Origin: Whitmania pigra
Taxonomy: Eukaryota; Annelida; Clitellata; Hirudinida; Haemopidae
Assembly (NCBI GenBank): GCA_021613335.1
Contig: JAJTWR010000365.1
Span: 1,206,501 to 1,270,500, forward strand
Length of the DNA: 64,000 bases
Reading direction: 5' to 3'
Part shown: in pieces, positions 10,683 to 23,306 of the stretch
Layout of the letters: every line of letters starts with the position of its first letter
How positions within the stretch are numbered: position 1 is the first letter of the stretch
Program-made: the position numbers and the translations under genes
Notes under the pieces: generated by a model
Told to the model about the DNA's origin: nothing
The model's database searches: none
The model's input: the letters and a program-made list of their open reading frames with translations, nothing else

Positions 10683-13600
10683 ATGGGGGAAGCCGCTTTA
10701 GTGGATGAAAATGTGGCACTTAAATATGTAATTCAAATTGCTGATACCCTCCAAGCGACCGACGGTGCAGTTAGGATTGTAATTTCTCTTCTTTTGGGTA
10801 AGTTTATTTTATTTTTGTAAGTAATAGGCATGTGGCATGGATTTTAACCTTGGTGACTTGGTGCAAATTTATAAAATGAAATGTGTTTAGGTTTTATTTA
10901 TGTCAATTAATACTTGATTATATTATTGTAATATTCTATTATAAGGTTATCCCTTGGCTTTTCTGTACCGAAGATGTTTCCTGGGGAAAGCGCCAAAAAT
11001 GCAACATTTGTTTTTTACTGTCTGTGGATTGTGGCTCTGCTATTTTAACTTTGGTTAGTTGACTAAATTCTGTCATGAGTTCTTTTAGGAGCTTATTATT
11101 CTGATTTGTAATTCATTAAAACTATGCTACATAATCATGGATCATGATCTTTACTTTGTTGGAAGGATGGCATACCATTCACTCTGTGATAAACATTCTG
11201 TTGATACATCTTCTTCTAATGACTGCTGGCGGTACTGTGACATCTGTTGTCTTGGCATTTGTGATAAATATGGTAACTGATTTTTTGTAACTCATAAATC
11301 ACAAATGTTTGTTTTAAAATGATTGCTGCATGTTTGAATGACTTTAGGAATGATAAATACACATAAAAACAAATTAGTTCTGAATCATGAAGTCACCCTT
11401 AAGTTTGTTTATTATTTGATATTATCTTAAATTCTATTTTGGGTGTTGATAGCCAAACTCTAACATGAGCATCTCCAAGTCATTATTAGATGTTAATTAA
11501 CTAAAATGTTAATTATCTTACATAACAAAAATTGATCTTAATTTGCATTCAGACAACATATTGATTGTGTTTTTGTATCCTAATTGGATGTGAAACATGG
11601 CCCATTCAACTAGCCTTTGGCTATACAATTTCTATACAATTCAAAATCCCATTCAAAAGTTTCTATTCAAACACATTTATTAATATTAATGATAATGACA
11701 CTGCATTGTTAATAGTAATGATAATAAATTAAACAGAACTTAAGTGAAAATATACTTTGTTTTTGAGTTGGTAATGATTTTAATTATGTCAAGAAGGGTT
11801 AATGTTAATTGATACAATAATATTTTGTTTTAATAATAATATTTTCTTTACACATTTTAATGACCTGGTTAATGTGGATTTAATCGCAAATATTCTAAGT
11901 GTTTTCTCATTGAAAATTCTCTGTTATGATTAATTTGAACCAATGCTGCAATCCACTTCTATGAAATTATCTAAATACTTTAACACTTGGATTTTATTAG
12001 GGTTACCTCTGCCTTGGATACTATTGGACAATGTCTGAGAATTACCTGATAAAGTGGACAACACCCCACTGTGTCCTGTGCTTAAGGCTCATTGGTCTTG
12101 TTTTGGATGTCTTTGATGGACAGCTCCAGGAGGTTGATCACTAATATTATTTTGTCTTTATTATTTATTGTATTTACAAAAGTTATCAACGTTCATTATT
12201 TTTAATCCTTAAAATAATATACCCGTCGAAACCAAATTTGAATTAATTTGAAATGGAGATTCTTTTGTGAAGATTTCATAGAAAATTGTAACCAGCTTGG
12301 AAATAAATAAATTTATTTAATTAATGAGGGACAATCTAAATAGTTTGTCAAATTTAAGGTTACAAGTTAGTTTTTTTAATTGAAAAGGCAAAACTGATAC
12401 TTACTTCTCTTTTACGTTTAATAGTTTAGTTTCAAAAGCAACTTTATCACCATAACTTCAGTTGGATACAAATAAACAAAATAACAAAAGCCATTTTCTG
12501 AGCTTTGAATGCTTGCTTTGATCATGGAGCAACATGTATGATGCATTTCAATGGTTGTAAGAGAAAAATGATCATAATTTATTCTTAAACATTTTTATAG
12601 TCACAAAATTTAAATGCATTATCAATTCTCTCCACGATGTGCTGAGATCTTGCTTTTCTTGTCTTAATTGTTTGTTATCATTATTGTTCTTATTTTATTT
12701 TACATATATCTTTGTATATTTGTCAAATGTGTAGATAAATGTTATTTTGTATTTAATTGATTCAATTGTGGTCGACAAGCCATTTGAAGAACCACTCATT
12801 AATTGATTATGTAACAATGATAATGATCATAATGATGTAATTAATACATGTTAAATTCTATTTGGTGTTTCATTTGACTCCTAATTAATTCATTCTCTAA
12901 TGATATATTCAAACTGATAAAAATCAAATCTATTAACATAATAACACTTCAATTAATGACTTGCAACAGAATATCTGATTTAATTATCAATCGATCCATT
13001 TGAATAATAATGGAATGATATTTACCAGTGCAGTTAATAATAATATTGAACGTCATTAATTAAGGAGAAATTAAGTGCCGAGCAGAAGGAATCTTTCCTG
13101 AGGAGTCGACCTTCTCTCCTCGAGACCTGTGGGTACACCTATTTCTTTGGCGGCTTCCTTGTTGGTCCACAGGTGATTTAAGAGTTGTGTTTGTGTTGTT
13201 AACTTTGTTGCATCGTAATTCAATTATTACTGCATTGTTATTATGTAATTTGTCAAGTATTAGTATAAATATTCTTGCAAAATAATATTATTAAATAATA
13301 TCATGATTTTAGCATTAAAAATAAACTTTTCAAAATGCCTCAAATAACATTACATTACTGTTCAATAAATTATTTTATAAATCACTTATGTATTCTGTCT
13401 GAACAACTGAAGGCATAACTTCTCTCTCAGGATGTTGTTGTTTTGCAAAGAAATATTTATCCCACTGAATGAAAACAACTTGTTTTCAATTTAATATCAT
13501 TAATTTGTGAAATATTTCAGTTCTCAATGAAAAGGTATTTGAGTTTTGTGAATGGACATTTCCTCACAGATGACAGGTCACCTCCTGATAGGTGAGTATG

Positions 13601-16253
13601 TATAATAGTAACAGTATGTAATAGTAATTCAGCTGAAAGAGAATTCGCTTCTCGCCTGTCTTGACAAAGAATTTACTACAACTAAATCATTTAATCATTG
13701 TTGTTGTTGTTGTTGTCAACATCAAGCATCAAGGCTGGATTGCAGAAGTTGTTACTTGGCCTCCTGTGTATCTCCACGTACCAGGTTTTAAATCAATTCT
13801 TCCCCGATGCCATGTTCCTTTCCGAACAACTTTTGGTCAGTTCTAATTAATTATCGCTTTGAAATTTGTTGCAATTTAATCGTTAAGACGGTCATTGAGA
13901 TGCATTTAATTAAATGCTAAATTAATGTTGAATTTCATCAACATTGTTATCATTTGAATGATGCCTGGCATTGGTTATGACTACATGGGATTATAGCATT
14001 TTAATGATTAATGCATTCAGGAGAGAGGATCTTAAGACATTGAGAAGTTAGGAAGAGCTTAAATTATTTCCATTTCAAATTTAACAATTCAAGCCATCGT
14101 TTCTACCTTAAAACACAACTCTAAAAGTTTCTGCAGCACTAAGTACATGTTTCATCTTTTCACTAAATAAACACAATATTCATTTTATTAAGACATTAAA
14201 TGGTTATGAATTTTATCCTTGCTTTTTGTTTTTTATTCCACAGACATCATCTTTCTGGAGTATCTGCCTATTTGTGGTCATCTGGTCGAAGGTGATGCTG
14301 TACAAATATGTGGGATGCTGGCTGATCACTGTAAGTCTTTGTAATTGATTCTTTGTTGTAACTCTGCAATGTAAGTTTTTGGAGCTTGAAGCATTCTAGA
14401 TAAAAATATTAACATTATTAGTAATTATTTTGTACTTAGCAAGTAAATAATGTTTTTTGGATGAAATGTATAAATTTTCAATATCAATCAGGCCTATGTT
14501 CTTTAAAAAATAACCTAACATTGGATTCTTAAAATAACTTTTGAAAGAGCACCATTCATGCTTAAGCTTTGAGTCACAGCAAAGTTTCTATTCAGTCATA
14601 CCTCACAAATCTCAAATGATAATAATCCTGCCCATTATAAAATTTACATTCTGTTATTAAACTATTGTTCTGCTTTCTTATGCATGGTTCTTTTCGTGAA
14701 ATATTTTCACATAATGCCTTTTGATTGATTTGTCTCCTCAGGAGGGTGCTTGCATTTTGACGGGATTGACTCACAACGGCAAGAACGAAGCTGGAGACGT
14801 CAAGTGGGATGGATGTGCCAATGTTGACCTCTGGAACTACGAAACAGCTTCCACCTGCCAACAACTCGTCAACTCCTTCAACATCAATACAAACAAGTGG
14901 ATGGGAAAGTAGGATTTGTTGCTGTTGATCAATGTTGTTGTTGTTATTATATACTATTATTATTGTTTTATTGATACCGATAATAATATTATTATTAGCT
15001 AATTTGTAAAGATTAATTATCTCACAATTTGTATAGACACATTTAGAGTTCTCAACCAAACAATATTCATAACATAACAGTATTTATAGGTCAGCATAGG
15101 AATAAATCAGTTACTAATACATTAATAACTTAATTATGTTTATAATTATTTGTTCTACAAGATACGTCTTCAAGAGACTCAAGTTCCTCGGAAATAAGGA
15201 CATCTCTCAGATCGCCACTCTCGGCTTCCTGGCTCTCTGGCACGGATTGTACTCAGGATACTTCACCAACTTTTTCCTCGAATTCTTCCTCATCAAGTTC
15301 GAAAGAGAGGTGCTGATTATGATTATCAACTTCTTTGCATTAGGCATTTGTGCAATCGATTGAGGTTGATTGTGTATAATTGTGCTATGTTATCATTTTA
15401 ATTATTTATTATTTATTATAATAATTTAATATTAATTTTATTAATCTATTCTTGATGTTGCTCATTGAGGTCTTATCTTATGCATTGTTGTTTTTGTATA
15501 TTCATCCATTAAAGTTTAATGGACCTATCTTACGAAGAAAACATTTGTTAGAATCATTGGTTGATAAGTTACATCTCACATTTTACCATTAAGGCCTCCT
15601 CTTTGCCAATCACTGCAAGGGTGGTGGACGTCATGAACCGGTTACCGGGAGGTTGGCTGTTGTTGTGGATTGTCAAGAAGGTTCATGTCCAGTTCATTCT
15701 CGGTTATGCCCTCATCGGTTTCTGCCTCTTCACCTATCCTAGATACATGCCTGTGAGTTTTAGTTAGGAATTAATATTCATCATTTAATAATAATGTCAG
15801 ACAATATAAAGCATTGGAATCACCACCTTTGCAATTGATCCAGGTGTACCACTCCATGTACTATGTTGTGCACATCTTGTACATCCTCATTTGGCCATTC
15901 CTCTTTAATCTTCTTGTCAGAAGGCAAGGAGTGCAGAAGTGAGTATCAAACTACAATTCGATATTAATATTTGATAAATTTTATTTATTTAAGTATTAAA
16001 GCTGTTGTAATTCACACGAATGCAATATAATTTGATTATTTGTTCAAAACATTTTGAAATATTTTTTATGAATAGTTAAGAAAATATGTCTAGCTTGTTC
16101 TTCAAGACATTGGTGTTATTTACCAATTAATAAAGTATAAAATAGGCATTATGTTATTAGATTTTTTAGATCGTATACAATTTGATATCAACCTTTAATT
16201 TAAACATTTTGTTTATCAAATCATTGCTTAAACACAGGTCGAAATCCTCTTGA
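10683..16253 (+). CDS. LPCAT3: Lysophospholipid acyltransferase (MBOAT5/LPCAT3-type), 13 exons, 466 aa
   Basis: Exons: 10683-10797, 10946-11053, 11166-11272, 12001-12132, 13086-13172, 13521-13591, 13727-13835, 14244-14330, 14742-14908, 15162-15309, 15594-15752, 15844-15938, 16238-16253. All are GT-AG, phases match, 1401 nt. It is a multi-pass ER-membrane enzyme that re-acylates lysophosphatidylcholine and related lipids with polyunsaturated acyl chains (Lands cycle). Family signatures: SFNINTN followed by KFLGNKDIS, with the MBOAT Asn; LALWHGLYSGY with the catalytic His; FLVGPQFSM; and LTGLTHNG. Length is close to vertebrate LPCAT3 (487 aa). The 16-nt last exon gives the C-terminus KSKSS, a KxKxx ER-retrieval signal. 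If intron 12 is retained, a TGA directly after Lys ends the protein without it. The acceptor of exon 5 is the least certain boundary. Confidence 0.93.
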
Positions 16254-17639
16254 GGCTGTCTTCCGATGAAGGATTATTTGAAAGTTCACAAAGATCTTAC
16301 ACTGGTAATCATCAGCCGTCTTCTGATCTGTCATTATCTGAGGATTTTCTCGTAACTTCAAAGAACAGTAATGTACAAATGTAATGAAAATAAATCAATT
16401 TAATGAAACTAATTATATGTGCTTAAACTTGTTAAATGACTAACGCATGCGATGCATCATGTCGTTTAAGGTATGATTGGGCAGTTGTTGGTTGTATTTA
16501 TGTGTTGATGTCAATGATGACCTGTTTCGGGTTAGGTTCATTTTTACAAATTTTAACCAAAATTTTCAATTGGATGGGACCATATCGTTTTATTCTAACT
16601 TTGACGTGTCTTTTGAAAGAAGTTGAAAGTGTTTTGTGAATTACATTGATATCATTCTTCAGTCTATTTTCACAGCACATTATTATGGATATGAGAAATT
16701 ACACTGTTTAGCACAAAAGATGGGCATAGATGGGTACAATCATGTTTCAAGCAGTTATGTTTGATGATGTGTGCAAGGCAAACACATTTTTGTGACAGTT
16801 TTGAGAGGGATATTTCTTATTAATTTTCTCCAATTTAAAGATATGATCACTTGTACAGCCAATTTATGGGATATCTTGCAATTTATTATTAATTTATATG
16901 TAAGTTTTAATTCTTCAGTCAATGGTTGACAAATTAATGCTTGGATCAAATGTACCCAAGAGAATAACTAATTATTCATTAGATAATTTTTTTATTATGT
17001 AAGTTATGTAAGTTTAGTAGTGATTCCCAATATTTTATGATATTTTAGTTAAACATTGCTCCTGAACTAACCAGTACGCACAATATGACATTTTGCTGCA
17101 ATTGTAAGCATTTTGCAGAGTGGAATTTGTTAGTTAATAATTGTAGAGTAATTGTTTAACTTGTAGATAATGTTTCCTCATCTTTTGAAGTTGTGCATGA
17201 TTTTTGTTTAAAATGCTTTCGTGACATCAAATATAAGACCAGTGTTTTGTTACCCATTAAGTATGAACGAATTTCTTGGGAAGTTAGTGTTGTTTTGACT
17301 CTGCTCTAATTTAGTCATTTTTGTGATGTCTTGATCTGCATTGATTTGACTCACTAGGCTTTCTGTGTTTCTAAGCTGTGCTTAGGTGATTTTGAAAGGT
17401 GGATTTTGGATTTTTTCTAATCTTTTAAAAAAATAAATTTTGTGAACATCCAAAAAGCATCACTAGCGAGATTTTCATGCTTCTATGTTGTAATTGAGTT
17501 GTTCCAAATGGTGGATGTTGGATTCTATTTGGTCTAATGTTTAAAAAAATAAACTTATTGGTCGAAATTCGAGAATATTTTTGTGTTTGCTTTGATTTGA
17601 CTTGAATCCTAAAAGCTTCATGGACGTTGATTTCATTTC
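16254..17639. other. 3' UTR of LPCAT3 and intergenic
   Basis: AT-rich, with several AATAAA-like hexamers after 16380. No exon-like homology was seen. Short open frames on both strands show no recognisable protein features. Confidence 0.4.
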
Positions 17640-18832
17640 CTGCCTGCCGTTTTGCTAGTTTGTCTTCGTTGGAAATTGTAGAGTCAGAGGCCACATTGAA
17701 GACATCGCCAGAAGTACTCATCGAGAGTAATATTAGATAATTTTAGTATATTCATCCATGAAAATTATAAGAATAACTGTGACCGGATGATGGGGGGCAG
17801 GCTGTTCCAGACGGCGGGCGAGGCATAAGAGAAGCCTCGGTTAACTATGGATGATTTATGAACCGGTTGGTGAAGATGAGCGGATGCGATCGGGGATGTG
17901 ACGGTGGCGAATGAGATGATGGAGATAAGGGGGGTTGGATATGGTTAAGGTACGGTAGGTGAGCAAAGATATTTTGTAAATGATGTGGTGATGGATAGGT
18001 AACCAGTGCAGTTGTCAGGAAGCTGTTGAGATTGGGATCTAGGAAAACAAGTTTAGCTAACTTGTTTTGAATGCGCTGAAGGGAGAGGATAATGAAGGCT
18101 GAGGCGCCATACAGGAGGGAGTTGCAGTAGTCAAGGCGTGAGAGGACCAGGCTGCGTGCGAGAGCAGCAGTCATGCCGACCGAGAGGAGTGGGCGGATAT
18201 GTCGTATAGCCCAGATGAGGTGATTGCAAGATTTTGCTATGGAGGAGGCATATTGTTTAAAACTTCAGATATTTATAGGCAATGGAATGAAGAAAGAATA
18301 TGAACATCGATGCGCACAACAGGAAAGCTATCGTCCACATAAACTTGAGGAAGGTTTCTCTAGACTTTGAAATTCTCGAAACCTCTCTGATAGTAGTCGT
18401 GTCGCAAAAAATTTTAACATCCTCTCTTATTCCAGACATTGTGTAGGAAATTGTAACATACTTTAATTAATCAGCTTATTACAAAATTAAATTTGTCAAT
18501 ATAATTTCCACACAAACGAATCTGGAAGTCTTGAAACTAAAATTGCTGTGCAAATCCAAAATCGTAGCTTATATAATTGAACGTATTTCCAGCATCGCAT
18601 AAGCTTTTTGGGTGGAATGAGCTAGAACAATAACACATTAAGCAAAATTTTGATTTATCATTATTTCAATATTTCTATTATTTCACCTGAAATTTACTTT
18701 GGTTTAATTGAAAGTGAAAAAACATCGTAAATATATAACAAATAAAGTAATTTAACATTAGTATTTAGCTTGATTTCCTTAATAATTTCTTATTCTATTG
18801 TGTTATATCTTAAAATATTATAACTGATACTT
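17640..18832 (-). pseudogene. Broken duplicate of the DEG/ENaC channel gene
   Basis: 18257-18439 encodes the first 58 residues of the channel (MSGIREDVKIFCDTTTIRE...), differing at a few residues from the intact gene at 21786. The upstream flank 18440-18832 matches 23307-23698. The coding match stops at KYLK, where a LINE fragment (about 17768-18252) begins. On the other side of that LINE, 17690-17767 again matches channel sequence (compare 22190-22315; for example catcgagagtaatattaga). Most of the extracellular domain is missing, so the gene cannot make a channel. Confidence 0.8.
17768..18252 (-). mobile_element. LINE fragment (CR1/L2-like reverse transcriptase C-terminus)
   Basis: The minus strand encodes MTAALARSLVLSRLDYCNSL, then LYGAS and IQRIQNKLAKLVF-type sequence, the typical end of a CR1/L2-type reverse transcriptase. 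Downstream frames are broken. The same family is present on the plus strand at 48330-49015. It is 5'-truncated and interrupts the DEG/ENaC pseudogene. Confidence 0.75.
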
Positions 18833-18944
18833 TCACTTGCGAAGCTGTTCAATTGAATTTTATTTTATAAATTTAAATGTTTTATCAACAACATATTCCT
18901 AACTTGAGTTGCAACTGCATGACACTTTAAACAGTTAGACATAT

Positions 18945-19165
18945 TTTGCGAGCTACAAAAGCGTGGCCACAAAAAAAAATTTGAGATTCGAATCCCGTTG
19001 CAGGAACACTGTACTAATCATCTAAGTAATACAGTGGACTTTAGGCCTCGAACCCCATGTTATGTCAGTGTGGTAATGGACAAAAAGACCATTGTTGTAA
19101 AATCTTAAAACGCTGCGGGATCAAAAAAATGTCCGGGCTTTTGGACACTTGCCCTTCTAGAGCTC
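18945..19165 (-). mobile_element. Possible tRNA-derived SINE
   Basis: On the minus strand GGGTTCGAGGCC (about 19043-19054) fits the RNA polymerase III B box GGTTCGANNCC exactly. A second B-box-like GATTCGAATCTC lies nearby, with a T-rich stretch beyond. No convincing A box and no tRNA fold can be drawn, so this is a weak call. Confidence 0.3.
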
Positions 19166-19201
19166 GATGGTCCTTTGTAAAACCGTAACCAATTGAAATA
19201 T

Positions 19202-21281
19202 ATAGCCATTGACGTATCTAAGCTTTCGCTCCCCTCGGGATAGCTAAACATTAAGAATAATATTTTTGTTATTTACTAATTTAAATAATTGCATTGCATC
19301 TAATCTCAATCAACATATGATTTATCAAAGTTGTTATATTGATGTGCTCAAGACCAGATTTACGTAGGCAGTTGGTGGCGGCTTAACCAAAAAATGGTTT
19401 TCTGGCTCGTTGATGGGGTTCCACTTTGACTAACTTTAAATCCAAGGCTGCATGTGCCACAAACATTTGCCTGGATGGAGAAGAGACTCAAGTTGTTACA
19501 CAACTTTCAAATAACACAAATGCTCTACTATCGCCACCATCACGATGAAGAATACTGCGATAATGGGCTTCATCTAAGGCTCCCTTAGAGGACAAAATGT
19601 GGTCCACGGCCCCCCTATTAAAATTTTTCAAGAAAAAAAGTAATGACCAATAATTTAATGTCAAAAAAGAACCATACAATGTATTTTGAAAGCAAATTTT
19701 TAATGTGAAGATTGCTCCTGCTTCTTGTTCACAAGTAGATGGAATCTGGGCTTTGATTTTGACAGGGCCACTCTCATCCTTTGCATCAAGTTTCCCGATT
19801 TTGTTTTGTTTGTCGGCATGGTTGAAAATCCAGCTTCACAGAGGTAGGTTGTCACAAAAGGAATGATGGATGTCATAGCTCTTTTGGCTAGAACTGGGTA
19901 TGGTATCATCAAAAGCACCAAAGTCAGCCATACTCTTGACCTGAAACTCCCACTTTAGCAACTCTTTGTGTCTCAGATCAATGAGATCATCTTTGGCCAA
20001 GTCCGATCATCCACACTTTCCAAATTGGCCAAAAATGGATTCCTGACCCAGGCATCATGGGGCTGCAACTCTTTCGTAATAAAGTAGTCATGAAATGATG
20101 CCATCAGAGTTCCTAGGTGAGCCAAAATGTCGCCTTTAAGGTGGTATGGTGCCAGCTGCATCCAGACTGGGTTGCAGAGACTTTTCAAATCTTGGAAAAT
20201 TGGCAAAGTTGTTATTTTCCATTCTTCCGATCCACAAAAGCAGCTTCTCCAGAAATGAGCCTGCTTTCTCATCAGCATCAATAATAGTCATGTTAGGACC
20301 ATGAATCTTAGTTTTAAGCTCATTTAAATGGGTGAAAATGTCAGCCAAATATGCCAGTGATAGGCTGAATTCTGACAGACAAAATATATTTTTCAATGTC
20401 ACTCTGTTTTTATTGTAAGAACATGAACACCTCAATCTGCAGTTCCATTAGTCGGGTGTGTTTTTTAAATTTTTTTTTTTTGCTAAAATTGACACTTTCG
20501 TGTACTTTATCATAAAGTCTGCTCCATACTCGTTGCTTGTGTATAAATATTATTCTCAGATTTTGTAAAAAGTTAGTTTAAAAATAATTTTGAAAATTTT
20601 TTATGCTGATTTTTGAAAAGTACTCCACGCAGGGACGTACCGAAGGCAAAATAGTGGGGGGGGGGAATGAAGGGCAGTTTTTCCCAACTCCAAAAATTCT
20701 TCTAAAATATTAAACATATCGGAAATGATCGTACTGGCACGACAACAATGTTCAACGGCGGTGTCTGTTCTGTGTGCTTGACAAGCAGCATATTGTACAA
20801 AATTACCAGCCAACTCAGATACTTTCTGTTGAGCTCCTTTAAACTCTCCCGACATTGAAGCAGCAAAATCATACGATTGAAAAGAAAAATTGTCAGTATC
20901 AACGGCATTGCGTTGCAAGCAACTGACTATACTCTTTTCTATTCCAGCGCCAGTCTTGTCAGTTGTTTCGGTTATTTGCAAGAGTCTTTCATTTGCAATT
21001 CCTTCCTGATTGACTAAACGGATTACAATAGTCAACATCTTTCCTCGAACTATCTGGTGTTGGATCCCAGGTTGGGAACCCATGAGCTAAGACTATTTCT
21101 AGAAAATCAAAACAAATTACATAAAAAAAATGAGAAAAAGGTTCTTGTCTACTTCTTAACTAAATAAATAAAATTGATTTTATTAACAAAATAACACTAA
21201 TTGCAAATGAAATGCATTCATTAAAATTGTAAGAGGTGCAAAAATTAAGATAAATAATAATTTTACTTGGGGTTTTAAATT
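19202..21281 (-). mobile_element. hAT-like element, long copy
   Basis: Defined by comparison with 24535-25080. Both ends (19202-19578 and 21092-21281) are shared with that shorter copy, and the 1.5 kb between them is present only here and holds a degenerate transposase. I could not recognise terminal inverted repeats, so true ends may lie slightly further out. Confidence 0.65.
19700..21083 (-). pseudogene. Degenerate hAT-like transposase
   Basis: Minus-strand pieces in order: 21083-20601, including SYDFAASMSGEFKGAQQKVS and later CQAHRTDTAVEHC (the catalytic-region segment seen in domesticated hAT proteins of the ZBED5/FAM200/ZMYM6 kind); 20435-20136 and 20281-19973 (overlapping frames, helical region); then 19921-19700 with TTYLCEAGFSTMPTNKTKSG, the hAT C-terminal dimerisation region. 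At least three frame changes and stops interrupt it. No N-terminal zinc finger was found. Non-functional; it is the coding part missing from the short copy at 24535. Confidence 0.75.
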
Positions 21282-21352
21282 AAATTTAAATTGGGGCTGT
21301 TTTAACGGGGCTATTTTGTCGCCGGGCTGTTATGACTGGGTGTCTTGATTGT

Positions 21353-21620
21353 GTGATCCAATTCAGGTGGAGTTCTGTTCTGATTCCGTTGATGGACTGG
21401 CAAATGAAAACACAAAAGAATCAATTTGCAAATTGCTTTGCTCTGAAATGCAATTAACCTCCAACAAACTTTGATTTTTTATCGATTATGTGTGGCATTT
21501 CAGAGGTTTTTGATGTCACTGCCTATGTCATCTCAATCCACAGTCTAAGTGAATTTGTTTTTGTTGTTTTGATTTTATTATTTGATGAAATATCAAGTCT
21601 ATTGTGGAGTTTCACATGGA
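21353..21620 (+). repeat. Copy of the 28949-29230 segment
   Basis: Begins gtgatccaattcaggtggag and runs with high similarity to 28949-29230, including the frame VEFCSDSVDGLA and a stop. The first half of the open frame found at 28832 is missing here. The nature of the repeated unit is unknown. Confidence 0.75.
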
Positions 21621-21785
21621 TTTTATATCTTTTATAAAAAGTAGGTAAAATTTTTTCTAATATTCGTAAGCATTAGTAATGTTAATTGATCTTAGGAAAT
21701 CAACTCAAGCAATTTCTTTGGAAATGAAAACATAATTTAACATAAACAAAGAAAAAAATTGTATAACCATGATATCATTTTGATG

Positions 21786-23306
21786 CTATTTTGAATTTGA
21801 AAAATATTTGGATACAATAAGTTTCGAAAAGCGCTTTAAAATAAAATATACAAGTTCAAGAATTTCAGGGATGGTCATGGCAGAAATTCCCAGCCATAGG
21901 CTCAATACTCCCCCCACAATACCCAGAATAACATCCCAGGTGTACAATGGCTTCTCCACGTTCATAAAAGGAAAATCTTGTCCAATTATTAACTTTATTG
22001 AAAGTAGAGATTCGCCAATTTCCTTCAGATCTGATAACTTGTAATTGGAATAAGTTGTACTACTGCCGTTTTTACGGAGGTCACTCATATATTCATAAGC
22101 CGAAAATCTTTCTTTAACTTTAGGAAAATTATTAATGCATGCTTTGAAGTATTGTCGATAAATTGCAAGCTCTGTGGACTTTGAAGGCCATGTTGAAGAC
22201 GCCGCTGTCAAATCGTATCTCATCTCGAAGCACGGAGGCTGACAATAATTCAAGTAATCATCGAGAGTAATATTAGAAGCACAGTCAATTTTAGTATATT
22301 CATCCATGAAAATTTGTAGATCTGTGGAAAAGGAAGTGTTGCCACAGGTCGACGCATTTCTCAAAGATTTCTGTATGGAAAACCAATCAGCAACACACGC
22401 ACATGTCTGATAAATCCGAAGTTGATTGTAATAATCAATGCATTGGTCTCGCACATACTTTTCAGAAGTGGAATTTGGCAAATATTCTTGCTGAGTGCAG
22501 CCAATGGAGTTGTAGGGTTTATCGAGACGTTGAAGGTTCGTTTGTATAATTTTGATTTTGTTGTCCGTTCCGGGTGAGAGATCCACGCCTCGTTTCAAGT
22601 CTGGAGGAGTTCCTGGACTGTGAATCGATAGTCTCACTCCATTTTCTTGCAAGGTAAGAGAGTTACTAAAGGGTATTTGCTCTTCACTTGGGGGTCCATT
22701 GTTGAGTATCAGTAGCATCCCTCTTATCGTTTGATTTTTTGGTCTCTTTAACTTACTCACACGAATTGTGTAACAAGAATAATAATTGGGATTCCATTCC
22801 CGAACGAAATCACTTTCACAGCTCTGGAATGATACCCAGTTTGTCCCAATGAGTTGACATTCAACCACAAAAGAAGGGCAATCGTTTTCTTGAAAGTCGA
22901 TCTGCTTCGGTAAGTTCCTGATGAAAGCGGCGAAGTTATAAATCAGTGATCGGTACTGCAATTTCTCATCAGTGTTATTGAATTCTAGGTCTTCCCATAC
23001 TTTGAAATATTCTTTAATTGTTTTGTTTCCACGATAGCTGTTTACGAATTTGTTCAAACTGCAAATTGTGACATCAGGAAAGTCGATGGAAGTTCTGTGA
23101 CTTTCTTTAAACTCTGTTGTCACAGGCCACTTCAGATATTTATAGGCAATGGAATGAAGAAAGAATATGAACATCGATGCGCACAACAGGAAAGCTATTG
23201 TCCACATAAACTTGAGGAAAGTTTCTCTAGACTTTGAAATTCTCGAAACCCCTCTGATAGTAGTCGTGTCGCAAAAAATTCTAACATCTTCTCTTATTCC
23301 AGACAT
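21786..23306 (-). CDS. DEG/ENaC-family sodium channel subunit, intronless, 506 aa
   Basis: Complete single-exon frame for a trimeric, probably ligand- or acid-gated, amiloride-type cation channel subunit. It has a short cytosolic N-terminus, TM1 at about residues 33-55 (FMWTIAFLLCASMFIFFLHS), then the family's post-TM1 motif FPDVTICSLN, a large extracellular domain with many Cys (TCACVADW, YCQPPCFEMRYDL) and N-glycosylation sites, and TM2 near residues 455-490 with the GxS selectivity filter (GGVLSLWLGISAM). The usual His-Gly gating motif before TM1 is Arg-Gly here (TTIRGVSRI), which may alter gating. Length is normal for the family (about 500-600 aa). The intronless form suggests a retrocopy or a lineage with lost introns. 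A broken duplicate lies at 17640-18832. ASIC- or FaNaC-like by general pattern; subtype not assignable. Confidence 0.92.
   Translation of the reverse strand: MSGIREDVRIFCDTTTIRGVSRISKSRETFLKFMWTIAFLLCASMFIFFLHSIAYKYLKWPVTTEFKESHRTSIDFPDVTICSLNKFVNSYRGNKTIKEYFKVWEDLEFNNTDEKLQYRSLIYNFAAFIRNLPKQIDFQENDCPSFVVECQLIGTNWVSFQSCESDFVREWNPNYYSCYTIRVSKLKRPKNQTIRGMLLILNNGPPSEEQIPFSNSLTLQENGVRLSIHSPGTPPDLKRGVDLSPGTDNKIKIIQTNLQRLDKPYNSIGCTQQEYLPNSTSEKYVRDQCIDYYNQLRIYQTCACVADWFSIQKSLRNASTCGNTSFSTDLQIFMDEYTKIDCASNITLDDYLNYCQPPCFEMRYDLTAASSTWPSKSTELAIYRQYFKACINNFPKVKERFSAYEYMSDLRKNGSSTTYSNYKLSDLKEIGESLLSIKLIIGQDFPFMNVEKPLYTWDVILGIVGGVLSLWLGISAMTIPEILELVYFILKRFSKLIVSKYFSNSK

Noticed and set aside
14592..15059. 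155-codon minus-strand frame
   Set aside because: Antisense of LPCAT3 exon 9 and its intron.
18978..19060. tRNA gene
   Set aside because: B-box-like sequences are present, but no A box and no acceptor or anticodon stem can be formed; kept only as a weak SINE candidate.
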